Shown: positions 1 to 12,265, numbered from the stretch's first letter. The stretch is DNA of 64,000 bases from Tanytarsus gracilentus (GCA_038502055.1 JAXRKN010000045.1:10467501-10531500), one strand, 5' to 3'. Translations and numbers: made by a program. Notes: generated from the letters alone by a model not told the origin.

Positions 1-198
1 AAGGCTGTGCGCTGTTTCGGTGTCAATGTTTTCAACCGCTTACCCGAAGTTTCCAAGCTTAACAAAAACCCGCAGCAATTTTCAAGCGATGTCAAATCTT
101 TCATTATAAATTCGCATTTACTAGAAAAATTTTTCTCACCGCATAATAATTTCTTAGAAATTTTTAAATCCTCGTCTAAATCAACCTATCAATGTTAA
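1..198 (+). pseudogene. C-terminal fragment of a LINE ORF2 (reverse transcriptase polyprotein)
   Basis: The frame is already open at base 1 and runs to a stop ending at 198, so this is the tail of a longer reading frame that starts left of the window. The visible protein has the pattern FGVNVFNRLPEVSK followed by a hydrophilic stretch and SSDVKSFI. Many non-LTR retrotransposon ORF2 proteins of the CR1/jockey type end this way: a short 'lWNsLP' block after the reverse transcriptase, then 'FKkkLKxFL'. The last third (about residues 40-63) is Phe/Asn/Ser-rich and not recognisable. I cannot tell whether the element upstream is intact or 5'-truncated, because the reverse transcriptase domain is outside the window. 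An ordinary gene tail is possible but less likely given the LP motif and the AT-rich 3' end that follows. Confidence 0.6.
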
Positions 199-483
199 CC
201 TGGTCAAATTTTTAATCACTAATTAACTTCACAACCTCTACTGTCTATCCATGCCTTCGCGATCTTTAAGGAGCTCAGCTCATTGTATCGCGGAATTTTA
301 TTAAATCTCAACTTATTTTTCTCTCACTATAAAATCTCCACAATTGTATTGTCATTATCATGTCAGAAAAAATCAAGGACGTTTTGTGTCTCTTCAGATC
401 CATGCATTCAGCAGCAGAGAATTGCGGATCTTAGGGGATTTTTTACCTTGTCGTCAGCTAAAACTGAATGAATAAAATAAAAT
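1..483 (+). mobile_element. 3' end of a non-LTR retrotransposon (LINE)
   Basis: After the ORF2 stop at 198 there are about 285 bases of slightly less AT-rich sequence. They end in a short A-rich run with overlapping AATAAA-like words (aatgaataaaataaaatataaaa, about 467-490). This fits a LINE 3' UTR and tail. The right boundary is approximate: I chose the start of the A-rich tail and could not find a target-site duplication because the left end is outside the window. Confidence 0.5.
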
Positions 484-1835
484 ATAAAATTGGAAATTGG
501 AAATAACTACAAAATTCTAATTAATAAGCTAATTTCGTGCATTCGGAAAAATTTACAAAATATTGAAATAAATTTTCATATTAATAAAATAAGTTTCAAC
601 TCTAAAAAGTTCAAATCAAAAAAAAAAATTGTCAAATTTATTTTCATTTATTTATTCAGCATTTAATTAATTTAACCATAGAACAATGTAATTGCGAACA
701 ATTTAACGTACATACGTGAATGGTATAAAAACATTCGAATTATCGGCATAGCATTAATTAAGACATTATGGATTTATCTATTAAGTAATTAAGCATCACA
801 GTCGAATTTGCTCTCATTGCTCTCTTTTTTCTTCCTCCACAATTTACCGAGTTGGGTTGATATCAATTTATCGTACGTATGTATTTTCATGGGTAATTTA
901 TCACCCACTTTTTTACCATAATTGCATAAATTTCTCTTATTTTTATTATCAGATCATTTCTTCTTCCATATTTTCCGCCTCAATCTCAAATGAGTGTGTG
1001 GAGGCATTTTTAATATCAGTTTCATCTAATGTGGTTGACGTCGCACTTAGTTCATAAACTTTTTTCCCCTATAATTATTGCCTTTGAGCGCTCATACGCA
1101 CTTTTGAAAATGAAATTGCTTTTACCCCTCCCACGCCTCATATTACGATGAAAAAGGGGAGGCGAAGTCAACCCTCAGTGAATTTAAATATTAATTAATC
1201 AATACAAGCTTGTACACCTGACATCTTCATACACTGAGTAACTTTATATCGTCATTCACCTGCAATTTTCATGAACATGATATCATATAAAGCTATAATA
1301 AATATTTACTCGCTTCGCTTTTTTGGATGGAATATTTTTTTGTTCGAGAGCGGAGTTGAGCTTAAAATTTAGGGTCAAAATTCAATTAGTGGACAAAAAT
1401 CAAGTTTTACACGAAATTCGCATGCAAATCTTTTAAAAATTGCTTGATTTGTATTTTAATGAAGTACAACAATTATAAATTATTTTTTAGAGCACAAAAA
1501 ATTATTTTAAAATAATCCAAAAGATTTTTAAAATTAAATTACCATTAATTGTTTACTTTTAAAGTCTTCATAAACCTTTTTGACATTTCTTAACTTTAAT
1601 TTTACAATCAAAATTCGCTGTTTTAAAAGTTCCTTTTAGTCTTTAGTATTTGCCACACCAAACCTACTCTAAATGTGTCATTCTCAGCACCCTCTTCACT
1701 AAATTTTTCCCTCACACCTTCACATACTTGAGATTCCTCGGGATCCTCAAGTGGATTAGAAATTCCTCATAAAATATACTTTTTCTACCCTCCTTTGACC
1801 TTATTATTTTTTGTGCTAGTCAAAGACTGATTTAC
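484..1835. other. AT-rich intergenic spacer, no gene seen
   Basis: There are short open frames only (longest about 66 codons at 857-1057), with no family resemblance. The part next to 1835 should contain the 3' UTR of the minus-strand sulfotransferase. I found no unambiguous canonical polyadenylation hexamer for it on the minus strand close to the stop. Confidence 0.6.
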
Positions 1836-4034
1836 TCATCCAAGTTCAAAGCCCAAAATATCATCGAGATTATAGTCAAAGAGCTTAAAATCACTCTCGT
1901 ATAGTTTATATAAATTTCTTATCAGTCCAAGTGGTAATTGATCGATATAGTGCTGCAACTTTTCACTCGTGCCGGACGTGCGTGTCACTTTGGGGAAAGT
2001 GAGATTATCGGCGCCAACCATGTGGAGCGCCAGTGCAGAATCATCATTAATTGTCTCATATTTGCCGATAACATTGTACTTAATTAGGCAGGGATGACAC
2101 AATTTTTCGACGCTCTCCCAGTGCTCATTAAACGATGATTGATTGGACTGATAATTCATGCTCAGTTCGGGTGTCAATAAGTATCGAACAAACTCATCGA
2201 ATGTGACATCGTGACCATTGAGTAACGACGAGGGAGATGGATTTAGACGAAAATTCTTTATTATTAATCTGCCAATACGTGTCTGCGTGTTGGAGAGAAG
2301 GAAAATGAAATTTAATTAAATACATTCAAACATGAAGATGGAAGTTGAAGGGAAAACCTCAAAGATGTTACCGAGAATTGAATCATAAATGGTGCAGATG
2401 AGATAAATGATGGGAGAGTTTGCCTTCTGGTCAACCGCACCATGAGAATATTGGTGAGATGAAAAATTAAGCAAAGGGTTGCAAAATTCGGAAAATTTAA
2501 TTTCTCTCCATTTTTGATTATTTTTGAAAACTATCAAATTTTTCTGAACCTTTTCTCTCTTCTCTCAATTTTAAATTGTTTTCTCTCTGTTGATTTTATT
2601 TTCTCTCAATTTTAAATTGTTTTCTCTTTTTTAATTTTATTTTCTCTCACTTTTGAAAATCTCCCAATTTATTTCTCTCTCCTCTCAATTCAATCTTAAT
2701 TTCTCTCCATCCTACATGAATTTAAATCAATATTTCTCTCTTCTGCTATTCTCAGATGCAATGAGAAATAAGAAAAAGCAATAAATTAATGAGCGAAGGA
2801 TTACGAAATGGATGGAATACTAAACGAACCGAAAAAAAGAGATGCCTCATTGTGTTAATATCATTGGGAGAGATTGAAAGTGAAAGTGAGAAGGAGAAAA
2901 TCCCTCAAGAGATCTTTGTGAGAAGAAAATTAATGGACACAAATAAACACATAATTTCAATACTGACACTTTCCCTTCCGACTCTCCGAGGATTGAATTT
3001 TTACCTGAAAATATTTTGCACTCTCGAATTTGCCCTCAAACTTGTTCCTGTAGGCGGACAGCAGGCGCTCGAATGGATGCCTCACAATAATAAATCTCGT
3101 ATAATCTGATAGCACTTGCTCCTTCTCCTCACTCGATAATGAGCTCAATTTATCAAATCTGATTTTTTCGTGCATACCGTTGAGCATTGATGAAATATGA
3201 AAATGAGAAGAGAAACGAAGATAGATGAAAATTCGCCTAATCCTCTCTTAAATTCACATTAAGACTTACAGTCCGGGCGAATGTGCCAATGTTGCTGATA
3301 TCCGCAGTGGATCAGTTTCATTTGTCTTTCCCGTCATTATCATCAACACACGCTTCCAATTGGTGCATGCAACCTTTTTAATTAAAGACAGAAAAGAATA
3401 GAAATGATTGGATTATGCTGATGGCCACAATGCTTCTGCCTTCGGTTGCCATTCCGAATTGTAATTGGATTGGCATTTTCATTTATGAGGACAGTGAAAG
3501 GGTTTTTATTTGAATTTTTTAAAAATACAAATTTTCAAATAATAAAAATACGTTAGGGCAAAATTTGAAAGTTTTTCGGATGTTTTTCATTAAATTTTTT
3601 TAATTTCATAAATTCAAACTTCAAAATACGTTAGGATAAAATTAACTTATAAAAATGTTAAAAACCGTTATTTTTTTTCAAACTTCAAAATACGTTAGGA
3701 TAAAATTCAGGAGTTTTCACTGTATTTTGAATGATTTTCTTGGCACGGCACTCACCTTTGGTACATAGCAGTAGAGAAACTTGCGATTTCTATCAATTAA
3801 GAGATGCTCCATCTCAATTTCACTCAGCGTATGAATCGACCTGTTCTGATATATTTCATTGCTATTGTCTAAATGATATTTATCACATTTTTGTTGCAAG
3901 AGCTCTTGCCGTTGTATATTATTTGACTGAATTAATCTATATTCAAAATTTTTGGCATCGAGCACGGTTGGCATGAGCAGCAGTGATAGTAAGTTGATTA
4001 ATATAAATCCCATTATCGCACTCGGCATCGACAT
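1836..4034 (-). CDS. Carbohydrate (chondroitin 4-O-type) sulfotransferase, four exons
   Basis: Minus-strand gene of the HNK-1/CHST8-14 family (Sulfotransfer_2). Exons, in transcript order: 4034-3756, 3373-3270, 3158-3005, 2282-1836. All introns are GT-AG (382, 111 and 722 bp) with phases 0, 2 and 0. The joined CDS is 984 nt, 327 aa, close to the usual 350 aa. Residues 8-26 form one hydrophobic signal-anchor, as expected of a type II Golgi enzyme. The 5'-phosphosulfate loop is YCYVPK/VACTNWKRV (about 88-102), split by intron 1. The 3'-phosphate site is FIIVRHPFERLLSAYRNKF (150-168). The C-terminal family signature CHPC..KYNVIGKYETI starts at residue 241. The enzyme should move sulfate from PAPS to a glycosaminoglycan or N-glycan sugar in the Golgi lumen; the acceptor cannot be read from sequence. 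The start was chosen because ATG has A at -3 and directly precedes the anchor. No frameshift or missing key residue is seen. The family is confident; the exact member is not. Confidence 0.93.
2536..2740. repeat. CT-rich degenerate tandem repeat in intron 3 of the sulfotransferase
   Basis: The word tctctcaattttaaattg recurs with a 41-bp step (2562 and 2603). Further 'ttctctc' blocks extend to about 2740. On the gene's own (minus) strand this is a GA-rich tract, so it is not the intron's polypyrimidine tract. Confidence 0.55.
3614..3707. repeat. Exact 30-bp direct repeat in sulfotransferase intron 1
   Basis: The 30-base word beginning tcaaacttcaaaatacgtta occurs at 3614-3643 and again at 3678-3707 without a mismatch. 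A diverged third copy of its core (aaatacgttaggg) lies near 3546. The core 'aaaatacgtta' is part of a motif seen many times in the window. Confidence 0.8.
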
Positions 4035-7000
4035 TGTTGAAATTTATTTCGGTTGAGTTGGCTTCGTTATCTAAAGTCACTAAAAGTGTTTTCTAAAAAA
4101 TTTCATGTGATAACGTTTACCGTCGGCATGTAATTGAGACATCAAAAAAAGTGAGTCTTTCGTAATCACGTTTTTAATCCCGTAACGTGAGTGAACGCCA
4201 CGCGGGTGCGGTTACCGTATTACAAATTAATAAACCCAAAGTGTAATTTAATGTAATTAATGTCGCTGTGGCGTGGGAGATTTTTCCTCTCGTGTGTTGC
4301 GTAATTTATATCACGAGTCCTTCGAGCGGAGAGTATCAGATGGCGCGGATGGAAGGGCTTATTTTTAGAAGAGTTCACTCATCATCCACTGCGGCATTTC
4401 AGTACACACACACATCAGTAGCGGTTGCATAATTAAGGTAATCTTCAGAAGAGAACGTATGTGGTTTTTCGGCCTCTCTCATGCAGTTTTACATTTAATG
4501 ATGTACATCGGCGGTTCTTTAGATACGTGAAATGAAATAATGCAGATAGAAAAACACAAATGAAAATGAATGAAGGGAATTTTGTAAAAAATAATTTTAA
4601 ATTTTTAAAACTTCAATTTTTATAAATAATTTCATGTCTTTAAAATTAAACCAAAATAATTTTATGTCATTATCAATTTTTTGTGTCACGCCACTCATGT
4701 TTTATGTAATGAGTGCTCGAGTACATCGCTTCATAAATGCACTCACAGACCACACACAGGAAGACCAAAAAAAAATTAATCTCTTTTCGCTTTTATCATG
4801 CAAGAGCGACATTAAAAGAGAGATAGAAAAGCAAAATGTAATTTTCATTTGATCATCAGCACACTGGAAGTCATTATGACACTCGGTAATGAGATAAAAT
4901 AAGATTTTGAAATAAAAATTTCTGTTGGGGTTTAGCGACCTGTTGTAGGAATTTTTGTTATGTAAAATGTTCTAATTAAAATTAATTAACACAACAGGAA
5001 TTAAAAATTATGGAATTAAAAAATTTTAAGATTTTGTAAAATTTGTAAATTTATTTTACATCATCGCTTTCAGCATAACAATTTCTCTATTTGTCTAATA
5101 ATTATCATCTTTAATTCAACATCGCACTACTGCTAATAATCTTCCATTAAAGCAAAAGCTAGGCAAAAGTGAAGCGTCCATTAGTCATTAAGAAGATTGA
5201 TGTGAGTGCAAAGAAGAAGAAGAATATTTTTTTATGATTCTGTCGAGAGATGAAATCGAGTTGTAAAAATCGTAATTACATACATCATAAATACGAATGT
5301 GGAGTCGGTAATAAAAGCATATATATCGTATGATGTGGTCAATGAGCTATTTTGAGGCTTTACTTATGAGACTTAAATACACTCGACGTCCATTTGCACA
5401 ACATATATGATGAGAGCTTGCTAATCAGCATTGAAGCTTAATTAAAAGCAAATATTTTGTGTGCGAGGGTAAATTTTGATCATCGTACGTGAGTAATGCT
5501 CGAAGAGGATTTGAGCCTGATAATAAAATAATGAAATGCAAGCACAAGCGACAGAGAATGGGGTCAAGTTCATGTATTTTGCATAAGAGATTACCAATTG
5601 CAGAGATCAAAGATTTTGTTGGGTCATTTTATGTGCAGAGTGGAAGTTAAAGTTTAATGATTGAAAGTTTATTGGAGTTGTTTAAAGAGATTTATGTGGT
5701 AAAAATTTCTGCTCATGCTTTTGATGATTTTTCAAAAATTTAAAATACGTTAAATTCCAAAAGTATTAATTGAAAGTGAAATCAAATTGATAGAATTCAA
5801 TTTTGAGTTAAAAATGACTTTATAAATTTAAATAAAATATACAAAAAATTTAGCAAAAATATTCAAAATTTAAGTTTAAAAATTAAAAAGTCGTTAAATT
5901 CGAAAAAGTTATAAATTTTATTCGAAAGAATAATTTCAAGGTCTTCCACATCGTCATTCTCTTCGTCATCGCGTTGAATTACATATTTACTCATTATTCA
6001 ATATGTTATCAGGTCAAGGCGAGTGTTTCGATGTTGAGTATTAATTTTTAATTTCGTCTGATAGCAACTCAGTGTTAGTTAAAATTGATTACAGCGTGGT
6101 TATTTCACCGGTCGCAGCAAAAAATGTATAACATAACTTTTTCTGAATAAACACAAATGAGTAGCCAGACGTTGCGTCTTCTTCTTCCTCGTCATTTCGC
6201 TCATACATCATCGACGTAGTACGAACGTTAATTTTTAATCGAAAATCACATTGAGCAAGTGAAAAATAATGAAATGTTTGAAAAAATTTGAGGTCAACAC
6301 CGCAACTATGAAGTAGAAAAAATCGAAAAATTTGCTGTTATTTTTGGTTTGATTAACATCAATTGAAGAATTTTCTATGCTTTCACGTTTGAGGTATGAA
6401 AAAGTTTTTTTGTACGTCATTCGACTTTGAAGTGATTGTTTGGAGCTTAACAATGTCCATAACTACTTACAAGATTTCATTAACTCTTGTTAAAGTTCAT
6501 TTTTTCTCTAGTTTACGGGTTCAATGGAACTTATCGTACACAAATTATGGATTTAGTTCACTCTTTTGCAATTTTTTCCGATTTAAGTTCAATTTCATAA
6601 ATTATTCTTCGATAAATCAAAAAACACTTGTTCAATGTTCAATTTTTACACTACAAGAGAGCAAATAAAAAAAAGACAGCAGAAATATCAAAAGGCAAAA
6701 GCGAGACTGGAAGCAAAATACAAAAATTTACGGCTTCTCAGTCTTTTTTTCTTTCTCTCATTTTCTATGTATGTACAACGTAAAGTTGTTGTTCTGCATA
6801 TGTATTGCGCTTAACCCATTAACTAAGGCAACACGCGAGAGAGAAAAAATTTTAAAGCATAATTTTTTTTCAACAGTTTTAAAGAGAGAATTGGGAATGG
6901 CACATGTCATGATGATAAGCGACATGATTTTATGTGATGGATTTTTTAAATTTTTACGAATCTTTTTCGCACATAAAAATCTCTTCGCAAAAATTAAATT

Positions 7001-7682
7001 CCCAACGTGCCTTTTAAACATCTCCAAGTCGTAATGTGTTTCACACATGTCACAGCACTCTCTCGCATCTCTCTTTTTTGCATGTTTTTACTTTCTTCTT
7101 TAAACTTTTTTCTCCTCTTCACGCTTCACACATAAACATTAACTTTTTTTCTTCTTCTCGTGCACTGGAAATCGATTTATGAAGTTAATTCTCTCGTTTA
7201 TATATTTGTGGCTATTTCTAGCTTGAATTTGTTTACGATCTCTTGACTCTCTCTCTCGTGTACCATGCGAAATTACGTCATTAGTTAAGTATTCTCTCTC
7301 GTTAGCGATTTCTCAGCTTTAATGACTCTGATGAGGCGGAAGAAAGAAGGAAGGAAATTTTATGACGAAACTTTTTCTCCGCTTTTTCCCGCGTGATCTC
7401 ACAAGCGTAAGGAAAAAGTTTTTTGTTTTATTAGCGAGAAGAGAAAATTAATTTATGAAAGCGGGGAGGAAATTTAACGGAAATTTAAAATTTGAAAATT
7501 TATACTCGAATTAATTTATTTTTCGACGAAGTGCACTAAATCTTCATGTGTACGACGGTAAGAAGGAAGGATGTGAGACGTTGTAACTTTTTGATGGAAC
7601 AAATTTCGTTTAAGGCAAGGTTGAAATTTTTGTGACGTCTAAAATGAATAAAAATAGAATTCAGCAAATTAGATTTTATTTT
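4035..7682. other. AT-rich upstream region of the sulfotransferase and intergenic spacer
   Basis: The 5' UTR and promoter of the minus-strand gene must lie just above 4034. The stretch 4100-4460 is less AT-rich than its surroundings, but I see no clear TATA box or initiator at a decisive distance. From 4460 to 7682 there are only short open frames on both strands, and no feature I can support. Confidence 0.5.
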
Positions 7683-8453
7683 TAGGATTACAAATTGTTT
7701 CTCCGATCATTTGATGGTTCGATCACTTTTGTTTTTGTGAATTTTTTCCCGTTTCCTTCATTCCAAAAATTCTGAAAAAATTCAGAGGTATAGCCATTAC
7801 CATGCGCTATCAAAATATATTTTATTTGGAATTTTTCTATCATGCTACATGCTTAAAAACATCCAAACAAATTTCTCCATACATTTTTACCATCACATTA
7901 ATGATGATCAAAATGCCATTAAGAATTTTTTCATAGCATTGAGATATTTTTTTACGTATACTAGAGACTCTAATGCATTTATTAAGCATCAAAGGATCAC
8001 TAAATTCAGTCTCCATGCACTCTAAAAATGCCCTACAACTTTCATTTATGGTTCGATCACTTTTCTTTATAAGTTCGATCAAGAAAATGAAGAAAGTAAT
8101 CTTTGAAAATTTGCGAATAATTTTTTTTACTTCTCGCCATATAAAAAATATTAATAAATGAGGAATCACCTTTAAAAATACAAAGATACCTAAAAGCCGG
8201 TCTTAGAAATGTTTAATGAGGTCCAAAAAGCTTTAGAAGAGGGAAAAATGTTTCAAAACCCACACGTGGGTATTGCCGTGTAACTCACTTGTAAGTGATC
8301 AGTTTTGGAAATTTAATTATGGGGAAGATTTTTTAGGGATTTTTCTAGAGAATATATTAAAAAGAAAAACCTTGAAAACGCCATGGAGAAGTCTTGGACA
8401 AGTTTAGGAGAAGTCTTTTTTGGGGAAGTCTTGGAGAAGACATTATAAAGAGG

Positions 8454-8805
8454 AACCAACATCCAACGGAGGAACCAACATAGAGCGGAGGAACCAACAT
8501 CGAGCGGAGGAACCAACATCTAGCGGAGGAACTAACATCCAGCCGAGGAACCAACATAGAGCGGAGGAACCAACATCCAGCGGAGGAACTAACATCCAGC
8601 CGAGAAACCAACATCCAGCCGAGGAACCAACATCCAGCTGAGGAACTAACATCCAGCGGAGGAACCAACATCCAGCTGAGGAACTAACATCCAGCGGAGG
8701 AACCAACATCCAGCTGAGGAACCAACATCCAGCCGAGGAACCAACATCCAGCTGAGGAACTAACATCCAGCGGAGGAATCATCATCCAGCGGAGGAACCA
8801 ACATC
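8454..8805. repeat. 19-bp minisatellite, 18 copies plus a partial
   Basis: The unit is AACCAACATCCAGCGGAGG with variants (C/T at base 4, G/C/T in the 'GCGG' block). Eighteen 19-bp units fill 8454-8795 without an indel, and a partial unit follows to 8805. Because 19 is not a multiple of 3, the open frames across it cycle through frames and are not protein repeats. The same unit, reverse-complemented, forms the array at 41167-41432. Confidence 0.95.
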
Positions 8806-8950
8806 AATGTCACTCGATTGCTGATCAATTTCCGAGTTCAGCGATATTTATGAAAAATATAAGAGAAAATTAGTATGAAAACAAGATGGGTCTGCAAACG
8901 GCGTTGCCATTTCCAATAGCTCCGCATAGATTAGTACCCTACTCCGTTGC

Positions 8951-9560
8951 AATGGGCATTAGTGGCACTCCTGACCGACCATGATGGACATTCCTCAAAA
9001 ATCGTCAGTGTCAATCGATTCCTGATGCAATGACGAGTTCAACGACATACATGAAGCCATAGTTCTGAAAAATGGACATTAGTAGCACTCTTGGTTAATC
9101 ATGAAGGACATTCTTCAAAAATCATCAATGTAAATCGATTCCTGATGCAATAACGAGTTCAACGATACCCATGAAGCCATAGTTCTGAAAAATGGACATT
9201 AGTGGCACTCCTGCCCGGCCATGATGGACATTCTTCAAAAATCGTTAATGTCAATCGATTCCTTATGCAATTACGAGTTCAACGACATACATGAAGCCAT
9301 AGTTCTGAAAATGGACATTAGTGGCACTCCTGACCAACCATGATGGACATTCCTCTAAAATCGTCAATGTCAATTGATTCCTGATGCAATTACGAGTTCA
9401 AAGATACCCATGAAGCCATAGTTCTGAAAAATGGACATTAGTGGCACTCCTGCCCGGCCATGATGGACATTCCTCAAAAATCATTAGTGTCAATCGATTT
9501 CTGATGCAATAACGAGTTCAACGACATGCATGAAGCCATATAATAGAAAATTTGTATGAA
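8951..9560. repeat. 120-bp tandem repeat, about five copies
   Basis: The landmark 'gg(a/g)cattagtggcactcctg' recurs at about 8954, 9074, 9194, 9313 and 9432, a step of 119-120 bp. The rest of each unit (gatggacattcctcaaaaatcgt, gtcaatcgattcctgatgca, gagttcaacgac, catgaagccatagttctgaa) is conserved in order. About one and a half inverted copies of the same unit occur at 20330-20520. Confidence 0.92.
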
Positions 9561-9712
9561 AAAGGACATTTTTGCACTCAGGGACGGTCCTTGGTGGGTC
9601 GGACCTCAAAACTAAATACTTCTTGCACAACTAGAGCCAAAACCCGATCTTTAGCTACAAACCCGAATCAAATCCGACCGGCCGTTCTTGAGATATGGCG
9701 TTCACTAAGATC

Positions 9713-9748
9713 GTGAGAAAGTAAGAAAGTAAGAAAGTAAGAAAGTAA
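9713..9748. repeat. GAAAGTAA microsatellite
   Basis: Four perfect copies of an 8-base unit, preceded by less AT-rich element sequence and followed by tgacttaaatgg. It lies inside the nested element and is probably part of its variable interior. Confidence 0.9.
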
Positions 9749-11407
9749 GATGACTTAAATGGCTCTAACTCCTCGTAGGAGCAACCGATTTCAAATCTGT
9801 TTTCGCCAGTTTGTAGGGTTTGGCTAGGCCTATCATTTGAGCATATGTTTTGGTATTGAACAATGTAATGTCTTGGCACTAGGGGTCGAAAACAGGTTTT
9901 GGAAAAATCCAAAATTAATATATAGCGGAGCTATAAATGGACACTTTGGCCGTCCATGGCACGACCTATGGTCATGACTCAAAAAATTCTTAGCGCTTTC
10001 ACATAAAGACCCTAAAAGCTACAATCTGGCGAAAACTAGAAGTCTCTGGCTGGTCCAGGGGCCAAGTTCTCGATAGTGCCGACGGACGACGGAATTACGA
10101 GCATATAAGCGTGTTACCACACCTTGTGAAGGTTACGCTAAAAATGCTCGTTATGTATTTCAACTCTCTAAATTTTTTGCAAGGCAAAATTTTTGATCTT
10201 TAGCAATTGTTCATTTAATTTATTTCCTCTAGTTTAAGTGCACAAATACTTTACCATAAGGTTATAATTTTAGCCCTTCCAGTAGCGTTCAAGTATTTTT
10301 AAAAATTTACTCTTCAATGCACGGTCAATGACTTAAAAATTTTAATTAAATAAGCATGATTAGCCCTTTAAATGAAATAATTATTTGAAATGAACAAACG
10401 GCATGACCATTGACCAAGCACATGCTAAAATGCCTTTTTGTGACTTTTTACCTCCAAATAATTCCATTACTTATCATTCTGCATTAAAATTTCCATTGAA
10501 AAAATTAAATTTGAATTAATATAAAAGTGATCGAACTTATATCGAAAAAGTGATCGAACCAACAAATTTAGTGATCGAACTTTTAATGGAAACATTTTAA
10601 TTATTTTAACTATGAGAGGAGTGTCCAAAAATTAAATAAAATATCTCAAATTAAAGAAGAGAAACGTAGCTCTGCATTGAGATACTTTTCATAAATATTC
10701 ATCAACAGCAAGTGGGAGAATTCATCACGTTTTCATACAACATATCGAAAAATGATCGAAGCAACAATTTGTAATCCTAGTTAGCTTGAAATGTTTTTTA
10801 AGACATAAAATGAAGAAAACAATTAGTGCAATAGGAGGGAATTAAAAAAGTTTTAAAACATAAAATTAAAGTACAAAAAATATTCAAAATAAATTAAATA
10901 ACAAATATTTAAAAAATCTCTTGATTAAAAAAAATGCCTGAAGGTTTCTAATTATTTTTTTGTTCACTTATTCGCCTCCACAAATTATTAACATCGTCCT
11001 TCTCAGAACAATCAAGCACGTTTTAAAAATAACTCACGAACTTTATGAACTAAATATTTCCTTCAAAAATCATTCATTAATCATGATAAATTGCAATTTC
11101 TGCAGCTCAAAATATAAATAAAAAGCCATCAGCACAAAACAAGATGAGAAATCAAGAAGCTGCAATCTTAGAGCTAGTCAGGAAGTATTTAATGGAATTT
11201 TCCTTCACCACCGCCATGGAGAGAGAGAAAAGAAATGAGATAATGTGTGTATGGCAAAAAAAAGGAGGAAGGATGACTGAAAATATAAAATGATGACAAT
11301 ACAAAACACACTGCTGCCGATATGAAACTCGTACTCGAAGCAGCTACTAATGTCAGCTGCGGGAGTGAGAGAGAAAAAGGAGCTACAAGAACCCAAAAGC
11401 GCTTTAG

Positions 11408-11440
11408 CATCTACATAAATGCTGAGTCTTTATGTAGATG
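11408..11440. other. Perfect 12-bp inverted repeat (hairpin)
   Basis: catctacataaa (11408-11419), a 9-nt spacer (tgctgagtc) and tttatgtagatg (11429-11440). All 12 stem pairs match. Function is unknown; it is too short for a typical animal microRNA precursor. Confidence 0.8.
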
Positions 11441-12231
11441 ACAAATATTCTGGGCGTTATATTTATTTTCAGCTCTGTTCTTTATACCTCACCCACCTCT
11501 CTCCCCTTATGCCAGCCACTGTGTGCTCTGATATGAAGCTTGCTTGTTGTGCAATTTGGTGCCGTTTATGGGAATTAATTTTTGTTTTGTTAGATAAAAA
11601 GAGACATTTTTGTATATGAATGTATTTATGACACACAATGCGACACAATTTTAAATGCTTAATGACGAGGGAATCTCAGAGGAGGAATTTTAAGAGCATA
11701 GTTTCGAAATTGTTGGCAAAAAAGTTTATGACAAATTGAGCTTTTAGTTTTTTTTTTAATTTTGAGAGGCTTTGAATAAAATTTGAGTTTAAGTTTGAAA
11801 TTTTTTTAAATTTTACGTTTCCGTAAGCTTCAATTTTTTTTGAAAAACCATCACTTAAATATTATTTATTCAAATTTTACTTAAAAAAGCCTCAACCCGT
11901 AAAAATTTCGCGACATTCAATTATTTAAATCAAATATAACCGTTAAAGAAAATTTATTTCGTTTTCGCTCATTTAACTAAGTACTTTTCTCACTTATGTA
12001 AATTTCTTCTGTGCTCACAAATTTTAAAATAATTCCAGATTAAATTTATGAGCATGTCTTTCTCACTCTCTCTTTCTTCGCTCGCAAGAGGAAAAATGTT
12101 CACATAAAGAAATAATCAGATTTATTGCGGAAGCATTTCAACTTCTTATTTCCCTTTTTTCATACGCAATAAAGGAAGAAGAAAAAATTTTCGCTGAGAA
12201 GAGGAGAAAATAAAACTGCCGCATTTGTCAG

Positions 12232-12265
12232 CAACAGTCTCAGTCAGTTCGCGTTAGAGACTATC
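12232..12265 (+). promoter_or_regulatory. Possible arthropod-type initiator / transcription start
   Basis: The block cagtctcagtcagttcgcgt contains two overlapping TCAGT initiator-like words in a locally less AT-rich stretch. It is followed by a short open frame starting with ATG near 12276. There is no TATA box at a convincing distance. It might mark a non-coding first exon; I could not identify a gene. Confidence 0.18.

Larger units (their letters stand above)
8244..10145. mobile_element. Nested non-autonomous element, copy 1 (internal minisatellites, terminal palindromes)
   Basis: Copy 1 of a family whose second copy is at 20096-20995 in the opposite orientation. The shared left end runs aaaaatgtttcaaaaccc, then the palindrome CCCACACGTGGG, then ttgccgtgtaacycacttgta. 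The shared right end is a hairpin followed directly by taaaaat. The right hairpin starts AGCGT and ends ACGCT here but AGTGT/ACACT in copy 2: the paired bases changed together, so the palindrome itself seems to be kept. The interior holds a 19-bp minisatellite (8454-8805), a 120-bp tandem repeat (8951-9560), a GAAAGTAA microsatellite and a less AT-rich tail (9570-10130). There is no coding sequence. Palindromic ends, internal tandem repeats and lack of a transposase recall Helentron/DINE-1-type elements, but that class assignment is inference. Confidence 0.7.
7685..10777. mobile_element. TIR DNA element with TA target duplication, split by a nested insertion
   Basis: The left end ggattacaaattgtttct (7685 on) matches the reverse complement of the right end (…aacaatttgtaatcc, ending 10777), with about 28 bp of imperfect terminal inverted repeat (GGATTACAAATTGTT then CGATCATTT). 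Both ends are flanked by TA (7683-7684 and 10778-10779), the target duplication of Tc1/mariner-like and some other DNA elements. A subterminal word GTTCGATCACTTTT occurs inside the left part (about 7717 and 8051). In inverted orientation it occurs repeatedly in the right part (10525-10585), as transposase-binding repeats often do. No transposase is recognisable. A 109-codon minus-strand open frame at 7840-8169 lies inside the left part but resembles nothing I know. Without the insertion at 8244-10145 the element would be about 1.2 kb, so it is probably non-autonomous. Confidence 0.7.

Noticed and set aside
2789..3109. 106-codon plus-strand frame
   Set aside because: It is antisense to the sulfotransferase intron 3 and exon 3 and has no similarity of its own.
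3731..3976. 81-codon plus-strand frame
   Set aside because: It is the antisense shadow of sulfotransferase exon 1.
8313..8766. Open frames on both strands with repeated MLVPPLDVGSSA-type or EEPTSSGGTNIQ-type peptides
   Set aside because: They are translations of the 19-bp minisatellite; the unit is not a multiple of three and all frames are open because the unit lacks stops.
8454..8805. Possible CRISPR array
   Set aside because: Units are contiguous 19-mers with no unique spacers, in eukaryotic repetitive DNA.
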